NCBI RefSeq assembly: GCF_900055185.1 | Contig: NZ_FIZX01000001.1 | Coordinates: 372,001-436,000, forward strand | Direction: 5' to 3' | DNA from: Grimontia celer | GTDB taxonomy: Bacteria > Pseudomonadota > Gammaproteobacteria > Enterobacterales > Vibrionaceae | Length of the DNA stretch: 64,000 bases | Part shown: in pieces, positions 16,866 through 26,986 of the stretch | How the letters are laid out: every line of letters begins with the position of its first letter | Numbering within the stretch: the stretch's first letter is position 1 | Notes under the pieces: model-generated | The model's database searches: none | What the model was told of the DNA's origin: nothing | The model's input: the letters and a program-made list of their open reading frames with translations, nothing else | Made by a program: the position numbers and the translations under genes

Positions 16866-17717
16866 ATGGTTATTAAGGCGGATAGCCCGGCAACTTTTGC
16901 TGAGAAATATATTATCGAGAGCATTTGGAATAATCATTTTCCTCAAGGCTCAATTCTTCCCGCAGAGCGCGAGTTGTCAGAACTGATTGGTGTCACACGT
17001 ACTACCCTTCGAGAGGTGCTTCAGCGCCTGGCTCGTGACGGCTGGCTGACCATCCAACATGGAAAGCCAACACGTGTGAATGACTACATGAATACCTCTG
17101 GTCTCAACATCCTTGATACGCTAGTCACCCTAGAAGGTGAAGATGTTCATGGCGTGTTGGAAAACCTACTGTCAGCGCGTACTGACATCAGTGGCGTTTA
17201 CATGCGTTACGCAGTGAAAAACGACCCACAAGTATGTGCCGACCTGATTGAAAAAGTGATTGGCCGTTGTGAGGCATTGCTGGCGAGCGATAGCTTTGCA
17301 AGCTTCATTGAAGCTGCTGAAGAGAAAGATGCGATTCAGCAGGATGTGAAGAAAATTTACGATACCTTCGGCAAAACTGATTTGGAAACCTGTGAAGCGG
17401 TTTGCCGCGGTCGCGCATTCAACCACTTCGACTACATGCTGTTCCAAGGCATGGCGCAACGCTCAGGGAACAAAGTTTACGTATTGACCATGAACGGCAT
17501 GCGTAAAATCTACTCCCGTGTTGGTGGCTACTACTTCATGGACAAGCGTGCTTGTGAGCTGGCGATTCAGTTCTATCGCGATTTGCTGGTTATCACCAAT
17601 GAAGGCCGTCATTTGGACGTGGCTGACCGTATTAAGCAATATGGCCGTGAGAGTGGTGCGATTTGGTTCTCTAACCGTGACACGATTGCAAAATTGATGG
17701 AGCAGGAAGAAGCGTAA
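16866..17717 (+). CDS. fadR: Fatty-acid metabolism regulator FadR (Vibrio-type, with insertion)
   Basis: This GntR-family regulator of 283 residues represses beta-oxidation genes and activates unsaturated fatty-acid synthesis; long-chain acyl-CoA releases it from DNA. The winged-helix domain (1-75: LPAERELSELIGVTRTTLRE, then WLTIQHGKPTRVND) is nearly identical to E. coli FadR. The C-terminal acyl-CoA domain has about 40 extra residues at roughly 138-180, before FNHFDYMLFQ. This insertion is the hallmark of Vibrio FadR, where it creates an additional ligand site and stronger response. A consensus FadR operator lies upstream of fadH at 35068-35079 in the same window. Confidence 0.96.
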   Translation: MVIKADSPATFAEKYIIESIWNNHFPQGSILPAERELSELIGVTRTTLREVLQRLARDGWLTIQHGKPTRVNDYMNTSGLNILDTLVTLEGEDVHGVLENLLSARTDISGVYMRYAVKNDPQVCADLIEKVIGRCEALLASDSFASFIEAAEEKDAIQQDVKKIYDTFGKTDLETCEAVCRGRAFNHFDYMLFQGMAQRSGNKVYVLTMNGMRKIYSRVGGYYFMDKRACELAIQFYRDLLVITNEGRHLDVADRIKQYGRESGAIWFSNRDTIAKLMEQEEA

Positions 17718-17736
17718 TTTCCCTCCTCTCTAAAAA

Positions 17737-17766
17737 GAAAAACCGCCAGCAAGGGCGGTTTTTTTG
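17737..17766. terminator. Bidirectional terminator between fadR and spoVR
   Basis: A 7-8 bp stem (AACCGCC / GGCGGTT) with a short loop, an A run before and seven T after, serves both converging genes. Confidence 0.88.
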
Positions 17767-17777
17767 TGCCTGTTGGC

Positions 17778-19322
17778 TTAGCTTCCCGGTATCAGGTCGG
17801 GGTCAAACTGTGGGCGCTTTGGGCACGTAGAAACAATCTTGCTCTTACCGTCCGGAAGCTCTTCTTCCAGAACGACTTCAAAACCCCATAAACGGTGAAC
17901 ATGCTTGAGCACTTCTTCGTAGGAATCGTTCAGCGGGATGCGGTTATGTGGCACGTAACGCAAGGTCAGCGAGCGGTTGCCACGTAAATCTACATCGAAC
18001 ACCTGAATATTGGGTTCGTGGTTACTGAGGTTGTATTGTGCCGACAGCTTCTCTCGGATCTGGCGGTAACCTTCCTCATTGTGGATGCTTGTCACTTCAA
18101 TGAAGTTTTGTCTGTCGTCGTCATTGATGGCGAAGAACTTCATGTCCCGCATCACTTTTGGAGACAGGAACTGGCTGATAAAGCTCTCGTCTTTAAAGTT
18201 CTGCATCGCGAAGTGTAGGGTTTCGAGCCAGTCACTGCCGGCAATTTCCGGGAACCAGTATTTGTCTTCATCCGTTGGGTCTTCACAAATACGCCGGATA
18301 TCCTGGAACATAGCAAAACCCAGCGCATAAGGGTTGATGCCACTGTAAAAACGGCTGTTGTATGGAGGCTGTGCAACCACATTGGTGTGGCTATGTAGGA
18401 ACTCCATAATGAAACGGTCAGTCACCAGACCTTCATCATAAAGATGATTGAGAATGGTGTAGTGCCAGAACGTAGCCCAGCCTTCGTTCATCACCTGCGT
18501 TTGCTTTTGCGGGTAGAAATACTGGCTGACTTTTCTGACGATGCGTATCACTTCACGCTGCCAAGACTCTAACAGTGGTGCGTGCTTCTCAAAGAAGTAG
18601 AGGATATTTTCCTGTGGCTCTGAGGGGAACCGATCGACGGTTTTTTCACGTACTTTTTCACTGGTTGGAATGGTGCGCCACAACGCGTTCACTTGGCTTT
18701 GCAGGTAATCTTCGCGAGACTTTTGACGCGCAACTTCCTCTGCAATCGAAATCTTCTGCGGGCGTTTATAGCGGTCTACACCGTAGTTCATCAGCGCATG
18801 ACAGGAGTCGAGCAGCTTTTCGACTTCATCGACGCCGTATTTCTCTTCACATTCGCTGATGTAGTTTTTAGCAAACAGCAGATAGTCGATAATCGAGCCT
18901 GCGTCTGTCCAGGTTTGGAACAGGTAATTGCCTTTGAAAAACGAGTTGTGTCCGTAACAGGCATGCGCCATAACCAGAGCCTGCATCGTGATGGTGTTTT
19001 CTTCCATCAGGTAGGCGATACAAGGGTCGGAGTTAATCACGATTTCATAGGCAAGACCCATGTGGCCATGCTTATAACCGCGCTCAGTCTCGATGAATTT
19101 TTTACCGAAAGACCAGTGGTTATAGTTGATAGGCATACCTACGCTGGAGTAGGCGTCCATCATTTGTTCGGCAGTGATGATTTCAATTTGGTTCACATAG
19201 GTGTCGAGGCGATAGTGTGCTGCCACACGTTTGATTTCTGTGTGGTAGCTTTCTAGCAGCTCAAACGTCCAGTCAGGACCATCACTGAGCGTCTTCTTTT
19301 TCTTTTTTGCTGCGACTGCCAT
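17778..19322 (-). CDS. SpoVR family protein (YcgB)
   Basis: The 514-residue protein matches the SpoVR/YcgB family: it begins DGPDWTFELLESYHTEIKRVA after a lysine-rich leader, contains the HMGLAYEIVINSDPCIAYLMEEN region with MAHACYGHNSFFKGN, and ends FDPDLIPGS. Bacillus SpoVR affects cortex formation; in enterobacteria YcgB is a sigma-S-controlled stress protein of unknown activity. Histidines and acids in the HACYGHN and NEGWATFWHYTILNHLYDEG regions resemble a metal site. It starts behind a strong AAGGAGG and is the third gene of the yeaG-yeaH-spoVR operon, 43 bases after yeaH. Confidence 0.93.
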   Translation of the reverse strand: MAVAAKKKKKTLSDGPDWTFELLESYHTEIKRVAAHYRLDTYVNQIEIITAEQMMDAYSSVGMPINYNHWSFGKKFIETERGYKHGHMGLAYEIVINSDPCIAYLMEENTITMQALVMAHACYGHNSFFKGNYLFQTWTDAGSIIDYLLFAKNYISECEEKYGVDEVEKLLDSCHALMNYGVDRYKRPQKISIAEEVARQKSREDYLQSQVNALWRTIPTSEKVREKTVDRFPSEPQENILYFFEKHAPLLESWQREVIRIVRKVSQYFYPQKQTQVMNEGWATFWHYTILNHLYDEGLVTDRFIMEFLHSHTNVVAQPPYNSRFYSGINPYALGFAMFQDIRRICEDPTDEDKYWFPEIAGSDWLETLHFAMQNFKDESFISQFLSPKVMRDMKFFAINDDDRQNFIEVTSIHNEEGYRQIREKLSAQYNLSNHEPNIQVFDVDLRGNRSLTLRYVPHNRIPLNDSYEEVLKHVHRLWGFEVVLEEELPDGKSKIVSTCPKRPQFDPDLIPGS

Positions 19323-19365
19323 AGCGTCCTCCTTGGATCTCTATCCCGGAAAAAGAGGTGAGGGA

Positions 19366-20637
19366 TTAGCTCACCTGTTTCTTAAACAACTCCCGGAAGA
19401 CTGGGAAAATGTCGTCGGCAGAACGAATATTCTGCATGGCGAAGTTTTCGTAACTTTCTGCCACCGCTTCATACTCGCGCCACAGTGTTTGGTGGGCTCG
19501 ACGGGTGATTTCAATGTACGCGTAGTAGCGTGTGACTGGTAGCAGTTGTCTTTCCAACAACTCACGACAGCCTGGTGAATCATCCGCCCAGTTGTCACCA
19601 TCTGATGCTTGTGCGGCGTAGATATTCCACTCGTTAGACGGATAACGCTCTTTCACGATGTCGTTCATCAGTCGAAGCGCACTGGATACGATAGTGCCAC
19701 CCGTTTCCTGTGAGTAGAAAAACTCATGCTCGTCCACTTCCTTAGCCTGCGTGTGGTGTCGGATGAACACCACTTCCACGTTCTTGTAGGTTCGGGTGAG
19801 GAAGAGATAAAGCAAAATATAGAAGCGTTTGGCGATGTCTTTTGTGGCCTGGTCCATCGAACCTGACACATCCATCAAGCAGAACATCACCGCTTGGCTG
19901 CTAGGCTGTGGACGCTTCTCGTAGTTTTTGTATCGTAGGTCGAAGGTATCGATGAAAGGGACTGCAGCGATCTTCGCCTTCAGCTCATCAATTTCTTCCT
20001 GGATACGTTTCTCTTCGAGTGGCTGTCCTGGCTCAGTGCTTTTCAGCGCTTCAAGTTCTGCTTCCAGTTCACGAAGCTTGCGTCGTTTCCCTGCTGACAT
20101 TGCAGTACGGCGTGCCAGAGAGTTTTGAAGCGAGCGCACAATCGCAATGTTGGCGGGAACACCGGTTGCTTTAAAACCAGAACGGTGAGTTTTCCATTCA
20201 ACCAGCTTGTTCATCTGATTCTTTTGAAGGTTTGGTAGTTCCAGATCTTCGAACAGTAGATCCAGATATTCGTCTTTCGAAATCTGGAATACAAAATCGT
20301 CCTGGCCTTCACCATCTGGACTTGCCTGACCTTCGCCAGCGCCGCCACCTTGCCCACCGCCTGGTGGACGCTCTATGCGGTCGCCGGGGATAAATTGGTC
20401 GTTGCCAGGGTGGACAGCATCACGCTGTCCGCCTTTGCCTTGTCGGAATACTGGCTCTCGAATGTCTCGGGAAGGGATAGTGACGCTTTCGCCACTATCC
20501 ACATCAGTGATGGAACGTTTATTCACGGCATCAGCAATAGACTCTTTAATCTGTCGCTTGTGACGTCGCAGGAAACGCTGACGGTTCACCGTGCTTTTGT
20601 TTTTCCCGTTGAGCCTTCGATCAATAAAATGCGCCAT
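19366..20637 (-). CDS. yeaH: YeaH/YhbH family von Willebrand A-like protein (DUF444)
   Basis: The 423-residue protein has an N-terminal basic region ([22 protein letters not shown]), a glycine-rich linker near 90-110, a coiled-coil segment around 180-225, and a C-terminal VWA-like domain with the MIDAS motif DVSGSMDQ near 250-257. It is the conserved partner of the kinase YeaG in a nutrient-limitation and stationary-phase operon; its molecular role is not established. It is the middle gene of the operon, behind a GGGGG ribosome binding site and 36 bases after yeaG. Confidence 0.94.
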   Translation of the reverse strand: MAHFIDRRLNGKNKSTVNRQRFLRRHKRQIKESIADAVNKRSITDVDSGESVTIPSRDIREPVFRQGKGGQRDAVHPGNDQFIPGDRIERPPGGGQGGGAGEGQASPDGEGQDDFVFQISKDEYLDLLFEDLELPNLQKNQMNKLVEWKTHRSGFKATGVPANIAIVRSLQNSLARRTAMSAGKRRKLRELEAELEALKSTEPGQPLEEKRIQEEIDELKAKIAAVPFIDTFDLRYKNYEKRPQPSSQAVMFCLMDVSGSMDQATKDIAKRFYILLYLFLTRTYKNVEVVFIRHHTQAKEVDEHEFFYSQETGGTIVSSALRLMNDIVKERYPSNEWNIYAAQASDGDNWADDSPGCRELLERQLLPVTRYYAYIEITRRAHQTLWREYEAVAESYENFAMQNIRSADDIFPVFRELFKKQVS

Positions 20638-20673
20638 AAGCCCCCCGTAATTTCAATACATCCCTAGACAGAC

Positions 20674-22608
20674 TTACGAGGATTTACGCACACGCAAGTA
20701 CCACTCAGAAAGCAAGCGAACTTGTTTGCGGGTATATCCTTTTTCCATCATACGGGCGACAAAGTCGTCGTGTTTCTTCTGTTCTTCGGTCGACGTTTTC
20801 GCATTGAAGGAAATTACCGGCAGCAGCTCTTCGGTGTTCGAGAACATTTTCTTCTCGATAACGGTGCGAAGTTTCTCGTAGCTGGTCCAAACCGGGTTCT
20901 TACCTTCATTGTTTGCACGTGCACGAAGGACAAAGTTCACGATTTCATTACGGAAGTCTTTAGGATTACTGATACCTGCAGGCTTCTCGATTTTCTCCAG
21001 TTCACTGTTGAGCGCAGAGCGGTCAAACAGTTGCCCGGTATCTGGATCACGGTACTCTTGATCCTGAATCCAGAAGTCTGCATAGGTCACGTAACGGTCA
21101 AAGATATTCTGACCGTACTCAGAGTAAGACTCGAGGTAGGCAGTCTGAATTTCCTTGCCGATAAACTCGACGTACTTAGGAATCAGGTAGCCCTTCAGGT
21201 TTTCCAGATACTTCTCGGCTATTTCCTGCGGGAACTGCTCACGCTCAATTTGCTGTTCAAGCACGTAGAACAGATGAACAGGGTTCGCGGCCACTTCGGA
21301 ATGATCAAAGTTGAACACGCGGGAAAGGATCTTGAACGCGAAGCGGGTAGACAGACCGTTCATGCCTTCGTCGACGCCTGCATAATCGCGGTATTCCTGA
21401 TAAGACTTGGCTTTTGGATCTGTGTCTTTCAGTGTTTCACCGTCATAAACACGCATTTTGGAGAAGATGCTGGAATTTTCCGGCTCTTTCAAGCGAGAGA
21501 GCACGCTAAAGCGGGCGAGGATGTCGAGCGTGCTTGGTGAACAAGGCGCGTTCGACAGCTCACTGCTTTCCAACAGTTTGTCGTAGATTTTGATCTCTTC
21601 AGAGACACGCAGACAGTAAGGCACTTTCACGATGTAAACACGGTCAAGGAATGCCTCGTTGTTTTTGTTATTGCGGAAGGTCTGCCACTCAGACTCATTC
21701 GAGTGAGCGAGGATCATGCCATCAAACGGCAGGGCAGACAGACCTTCAGTACCGTTGTAGTTACCTTCCTGCGTCGCTGTGAGGAGCGGGTGAAGCACTT
21801 TGATAGGTGCCTTGAACATCTCGACGAATTCCATCAGACCCTGGTTCGCTTTACACAACGCACCTGAGTAGCTGTAGGCATCTGGGTCGTCTTGAGCAAA
21901 GTGCTCAAGCTGGCGGATATCGACTTTACCGACCAGTGAAGAGATGTCTTGGTTGTTTTCATCACCTGGTTCTGTTTTCGCAACAGCCACCTGGTCCAGG
22001 ATAGATGGACGAACTTTGACAACCTTAAATTTAGTAATGTCACCGCCGAATTCATGCAGACGCTTGGCAATCCAAGGCGACATGATGGTGCGAAGGTAAC
22101 GTTGAGGAACGCCGTATTCGCTTTCCAGTAAGGCGCCGTCTTCCGCAGCGTCGAACAGACAGAATGGGTGGTCGTTAGTTGGGCTTCTCTCACCGTTAGC
22201 AGTTAGTACGTAGACCGGTACTTTCTGCATGAGGCTTTTGAGTTTTTCAGCCAGAGAGGACTTACCGCCGCCGACTGGGCCAAGTAGGTAAAGAATCTGT
22301 TTGCGTTCTTCCAACCCTTGAGCGGCGTGTTTGAGGTAGGAAACAATCTGCTCGATGGCATCTTCCATGCCATAGAAATCTTCGAAAGTTTTGTAGCGAG
22401 AGATTACGCGGTTTGAGAAAAGTCGGCTCAAGCGAGGATCGAGCGCGGTGTCGATCATTTCAGGTTCGCCTATGGCCATTAACAGCCTTTCAGCCGCGTT
22501 TGCGTATGCGCTGCGGTCTTCCCGGCAAAGGTCCAGAAACTCTTGAAGGCTCAGCTCTTCGTCTTTTGCTTCTTCGTAGCGCTGACGATAGTGGTCGAAA
22601 ATACTCAT
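20674..22608 (-). CDS. yeaG: PrkA-type serine protein kinase YeaG
   Basis: This protein of 644 residues, the same length as E. coli YeaG, belongs to the PrkA family: an AAA+ ATPase core with P-loop GPVGGGKS at 110-117 followed by a C-terminal kinase-related region. The ATG at 22608 was chosen because of the AGGACC site in front of it and the family N-terminus MSIFDHYRQRYEEAK; an upstream start adds 21 unsupported residues. In E. coli it helps cells adapt to sustained nitrogen starvation and stress, under sigma-S and sigma-54/NtrC control. A sigma-54 promoter-like sequence is found at 22971-22986. Confidence 0.95.
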   Translation of the reverse strand: MSIFDHYRQRYEEAKDEELSLQEFLDLCREDRSAYANAAERLLMAIGEPEMIDTALDPRLSRLFSNRVISRYKTFEDFYGMEDAIEQIVSYLKHAAQGLEERKQILYLLGPVGGGKSSLAEKLKSLMQKVPVYVLTANGERSPTNDHPFCLFDAAEDGALLESEYGVPQRYLRTIMSPWIAKRLHEFGGDITKFKVVKVRPSILDQVAVAKTEPGDENNQDISSLVGKVDIRQLEHFAQDDPDAYSYSGALCKANQGLMEFVEMFKAPIKVLHPLLTATQEGNYNGTEGLSALPFDGMILAHSNESEWQTFRNNKNNEAFLDRVYIVKVPYCLRVSEEIKIYDKLLESSELSNAPCSPSTLDILARFSVLSRLKEPENSSIFSKMRVYDGETLKDTDPKAKSYQEYRDYAGVDEGMNGLSTRFAFKILSRVFNFDHSEVAANPVHLFYVLEQQIEREQFPQEIAEKYLENLKGYLIPKYVEFIGKEIQTAYLESYSEYGQNIFDRYVTYADFWIQDQEYRDPDTGQLFDRSALNSELEKIEKPAGISNPKDFRNEIVNFVLRARANNEGKNPVWTSYEKLRTVIEKKMFSNTEELLPVISFNAKTSTEEQKKHDDFVARMMEKGYTRKQVRLLSEWYLRVRKSS

Positions 22609-22970
22609 GGTCCTGCCCCCTAAAATCGTGCTGTTATCAATTAGAAAGGATATCGGCGCAGTTGCTTTCATATCCTCACTCTTTTAAGACTAGTAGCAAC
22701 TGATCAATTTGCTTGGTTGAATTGCTTGTTTTTTCAATATTTTTCCCTTTTGTGATAAGGCTTTGTATTCAGCCCATCACGATCTGAATGTGTGAATATC
22801 TCTACTCAACCGTATATACACAGGGAATTCTTCTATCGATCCCTTCCCAATAGAGAATTCTCACCAACGAGACGCCTTTTTGTGGGTTTCTAACTTCCGT
22901 CACACTTAAGACTTCCCAAACTTTGCATTTCGCCACGTTTGGCTAGGTATCCTGACGGACTCTATCAACT

Positions 22971-22986
22971 TGCATTGCACGTGCCA
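22971..22986 (-). promoter_or_regulatory. Candidate sigma-54 (-24/-12) promoter for yeaG-yeaH-spoVR
   Basis: Read on the minus strand the sequence is TGGCACGTGCAATGCA. It matches the consensus TGGCACG-N4-TTGCA at all but one position and has the required GG-N10-GC spacing. It lies just downstream of the yeaD terminator and upstream of yeaG in the right orientation. E. coli yeaGH is known to be transcribed by sigma-54 with NtrC. No NtrC-type upstream site was identified by eye. Confidence 0.65.
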
Positions 22987-22992
22987 GAAAAC

Positions 22993-23023
22993 GAAAAAGC
23001 CGGAACACTAAGGTTCCGGCTTT
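22993..23023 (-). terminator. Intrinsic terminator after yeaD
   Basis: On the minus strand an 11-bp perfect stem (AAAGCCGGAAC / GTTCCGGCTTT) with a 6-base loop is followed by TTTTCGT. Confidence 0.88.
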
Positions 23024-23048
23024 GATGAAATCACTGTAAGTTAACGAT

Positions 23049-23912
23049 TTATTTACAAATCACTTCCGTTGAAAGCGTATGTTTTTCGCCTGGCTGCAGC
23101 GTCACGCTTCTGTCGTACACAGCGGATTCTGCACAAACCATGGTCAAAAATCCGTCGTTTTCCATATCAGCCATGCCTTCGGCAAGTGCTTGCCATGGGT
23201 TCCAGACTACCACACCATTGTTACCTGAGTTCTCTACAGTGATACGACGCTGGTTGGCTGCATCGTCGATGACAACAGCCTTAGCTGCCTGGGTGTAGAT
23301 TCGGTCTACTTCGCCTTCGAACTTCGCTGTACCCGAGCTTGGCTTGCGCTCGCCTGCTTCAATGTACTCGTTACCGAGCTCCGACACTGAGGTTTGGTGG
23401 ATATCACCAATGTTGAAGTAGGTGTGGAGCGCACCTCCGATTTGCATTGCTCGCTCGCCGGTGTTGGCCGAAACCAAACTGACTTTGAGTGTGTCGCCGA
23501 CTTCCATCAGAATTTCCGCATGGAATGCATGAGGCCAAATGGCGCGGGTTTCAGCATTGTCTGACAACGTCAGGCTGATGATCACGCCTTCTTCGTTTTC
23601 GCGATGCTCGTTGAGTGCCCATTCGCTGGTGCGCGCAAATCCGTGTGAAGGCTCTGCAGCTTTACCAAACCAAGGCCAGCAGACAGGTATACCACCACGA
23701 ATGGCTTTGTTACCGGTAAAATCCGCTTTCTCACTCATCCAGATGGTTTCTTTTTTGCCGGTTGGCGTGAAGCTGAGCACGTGACCGCCAAAGAGTGAAA
23801 CAGCGGCAGTGGCTTTTGGATGAATAACACGAACAACTTTAATACCGTCCAGTTCGCAGACGGTGACATAGTCAGAGAGAACAGCAAGGGTAGGGAGCTG
23901 CTTTACGTCCAT
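23049..23912 (-). CDS. yeaD: D-hexose-6-phosphate mutarotase (YeaD family)
   Basis: The 287-residue cytoplasmic protein is an aldose-1-epimerase-fold enzyme that interconverts alpha and beta anomers of hexose-6-phosphates. The FGGHVLSFTP strand, IRGGIPVCWPWFGKAAEPSHGFARTSEW in parts, and the catalytic region ALHTYFNIGDIHQTSVSEL with its histidine near 165 identify the YeaD subgroup. The glutamate of the final strand is in the VVWNPWQ..ADMENDGF..MVCAESA region. It sits downstream of gapA on the same strand, as in E. coli, separated by a strong terminator. Confidence 0.92.
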   Translation of the reverse strand: MDVKQLPTLAVLSDYVTVCELDGIKVVRVIHPKATAAVSLFGGHVLSFTPTGKKETIWMSEKADFTGNKAIRGGIPVCWPWFGKAAEPSHGFARTSEWALNEHRENEEGVIISLTLSDNAETRAIWPHAFHAEILMEVGDTLKVSLVSANTGERAMQIGGALHTYFNIGDIHQTSVSELGNEYIEAGERKPSSGTAKFEGEVDRIYTQAAKAVVIDDAANQRRITVENSGNNGVVVWNPWQALAEGMADMENDGFLTMVCAESAVYDRSVTLQPGEKHTLSTEVICK

Positions 23913-23953
23913 GAAGGTGCCTTTTGAAAATTAGCTACAAAAATTCAGGTACA

Positions 23954-23980
23954 AAAAAGGCGGCCATCAGCCGCCTTTTT
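23954..23980 (-). terminator. Intrinsic terminator after gapA
   Basis: A 10-bp stem (AAAAAGGCGG / CCGCCTTTTT) with a 7-base loop lies between gapA and yeaD; T tails are present on both strands. Confidence 0.9.
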
Positions 23981-24012
23981 GTCACTCATGCCTTATCGGC
24001 AATCCGGAATGA

Positions 24013-25497
<1,485 letters not shown>

Positions 25498-25893
25498 ATG
25501 ACATCAGATAATAAGTGGAAAGCGTCTCTGTCTGAAGAGGCATATAAGGTCTGTCGGTTGGGACATACAGAAGCACCATATACTGGTGCTTTATTACACA
25601 ATCATAAGAAAGGAACATATCACTGCGTCTGCTGTGATGCTCTTTTATTTGATTCGAGTACAAAATTTGACTCTGGATGCGGCTGGCCAAGCTTTGATTT
25701 AGCGGTAGAAGGTGCTGTTCGTTATCTGGAAGACCAAAGCCATGGAATGGTGAGAACAGAGATACGTTGCTCAGCGTGCGATAGCCACCTAGGTCATGTG
25801 TTTGATGATGGGCCGACAGAAACAGGGCAGCGCTACTGCGTGAATTCAGTGTCGATGACTTTTGCTGAGCAGAACGACGAAAGCAAAAGTTGA
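25498..25893 (+). CDS. msrB: Peptide-methionine (R)-S-oxide reductase MsrB
   Basis: The 131-residue enzyme reduces methionine-R-sulfoxide in proteins with thioredoxin. Zinc ligands are the CxxC pairs C43/C46 and C91/C94, the catalytic cysteine is C114 in QRYCVNSVS, and C61 in the GCGWPSF motif is in the resolving position. The ATG at 25498 was chosen because GAGGAAG lies seven bases before it; an upstream GTG would add nine residues and overlap the palindrome. Order gapA//msrB is conserved with E. coli (yeaA). It is monocistronic, ending at a strong bidirectional terminator. Confidence 0.96.
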   Translation: MTSDNKWKASLSEEAYKVCRLGHTEAPYTGALLHNHKKGTYHCVCCDALLFDSSTKFDSGCGWPSFDLAVEGAVRYLEDQSHGMVRTEIRCSACDSHLGHVFDDGPTETGQRYCVNSVSMTFAEQNDESKS

Positions 25894-25916
25894 AATTCAC
25901 TGGGTATCAGAAAACA

Positions 25917-25941
25917 AAAAAGTGCGCTCCCAGCGCACTTT
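25917..25941. terminator. Bidirectional terminator between msrB and the lipoprotein gene
   Basis: An 11-bp perfect stem (AAAAGTGCGCT / AGCGCACTTTT) with loop CCC is flanked by A and T runs. Confidence 0.92.
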
Positions 25942-25964
25942 TCGGTTTTAAGAGGTGGCAATTA

Positions 25965-26831
25965 TCAGGTCGGGTCACCCAATGTCGCAAGTTGCATCAG
26001 TAGCCCTTTTTCAAAATCCCCATCTTCGATTTCAGACGCAATATCTTTTGCAATGTCAGCAATAGTCGCACGTCTTGAATCTGCCATTGGGTACAGCAGT
26101 TTAAGTTGAGCCTCTTTAGCAATTGGCAGCCCCAGTTCTCCGCCTACCAGTGCCCACATGTAGGCTTCATCGAGCTTTCCTATTGAGTGGTTAGCTGTTG
26201 CGAGAGATTTAACCACATCTGGAATTGCCTTTTCACGGGTATCACCAGCACGGCCATCATAGTAGGAGAGGGCTTTCAACAGCAGTTTGATCGTGTGTTC
26301 TTTGTCTTTATCGACATAGTAAGTGGCCAGGCCCAACTGTAGCTCTGGTGTATCCAAATACTCGGTTTCCTCCAGTTTGAGGAATTGCTCCAGCGCTTCA
26401 TTGTCACCCTGTGTCCAGCGATAGTAGATGATGGAAGGCTGATAAGAAGACTTCAACTTCTGCTCAATGCTGTCAATGGTGTCATAGGCGTGGAACAACG
26501 CTTCTGTTCGCAGCGTCTTTTTCGATTTCAACGTCGTGGTTTCGATCTGTGCGGCAAGCTCCATACACTTGGCGTATTTCTTGGTGAGCAGCAACTCATC
26601 GAATTTATTCAGGTCTGAATCTTTTTTGATGACGTCGTAACGCTTCCAAATTAGATCGGTGCGCTCATGACGGCATTGGCCGTCGCGGACATTAAGCTTT
26701 TGGCAGATCTGAGGGTAATTTTCACAAAGCTGGGCGGTGCTGCGGTTGCTTTCGAAACAACCCGCAACAAAAAGTGGGGTGATAGCGGCGAGTGCCAGCT
26801 TCATCGGACTATTCAGCAAGCCTTTCTTCAT
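25965..26831 (-). CDS. DUF2989-like lipoprotein
   Basis: The 288-residue product has a lipoprotein signal peptide ending FVAGC (cysteine at 25), followed by a helical, TPR-like body with repeated short helices (LQLGLATYYVDKDKEHTIKLLLKAL; ANHSIGKLDEAYMWALVGGELGLPIA). Four further cysteines near the mature N-terminus (CENYPQICQKLNVRDGQC in part, and KYAKC) could form disulfides. Size, composition and the place beside msrB/yeaC match the DUF2989 lipoproteins of vibrios; this assignment is from memory of the locus. Function is unknown. It converges on msrB and is preceded by the RTX gene on the same strand. Confidence 0.8.
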   Translation of the reverse strand: MKKGLLNSPMKLALAAITPLFVAGCFESNRSTAQLCENYPQICQKLNVRDGQCRHERTDLIWKRYDVIKKDSDLNKFDELLLTKKYAKCMELAAQIETTTLKSKKTLRTEALFHAYDTIDSIEQKLKSSYQPSIIYYRWTQGDNEALEQFLKLEETEYLDTPELQLGLATYYVDKDKEHTIKLLLKALSYYDGRAGDTREKAIPDVVKSLATANHSIGKLDEAYMWALVGGELGLPIAKEAQLKLLYPMADSRRATIADIAKDIASEIEDGDFEKGLLMQLATLGDPT

Positions 26832-26940
26832 CGTATGCGTGGCTCTTTCTGTCTCTATTGATACACAAATGACTTATAACATAAACGCTACCTTTCAGTT
26901 TATGTTCATTTCGCGAGTTTTGCGTGAGTCCACAGAGATA

Positions 26941-26970
26941 AAAAAGACCAGCACAGTGGCTGGCCTTTTA
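26941..26970 (-). terminator. Terminator after the first RTX gene
   Basis: On the minus strand an 11-bp stem (AAAAGGCCAGC / GCTGGTCTTTT, one G-U pair) is followed by TTTTT. Confidence 0.85.
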
Positions 26971-26986
26971 TCAGAGCGTGTTTTTC

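Larger units (their letters stand above)
22609..23048. other. Leader and promoter region of the yeaG operon
   Basis: These 440 bases contain no gene. On the minus strand they hold the yeaD terminator (22993-23023), a sigma-54 promoter candidate (22971-22986) and, inside the putative 5' leader, a hairpin with arms GAATTCTTCTAT and ATAGAGAATTC (22825-22860). The long leader of about 350 bases would leave room for post-transcriptional control. Confidence 0.5.

Noticed and set aside
20722-21540. 272-residue plus-strand ORF inside yeaG
   Set aside because: Fully antisense to a conserved gene and without family features; a shadow frame.
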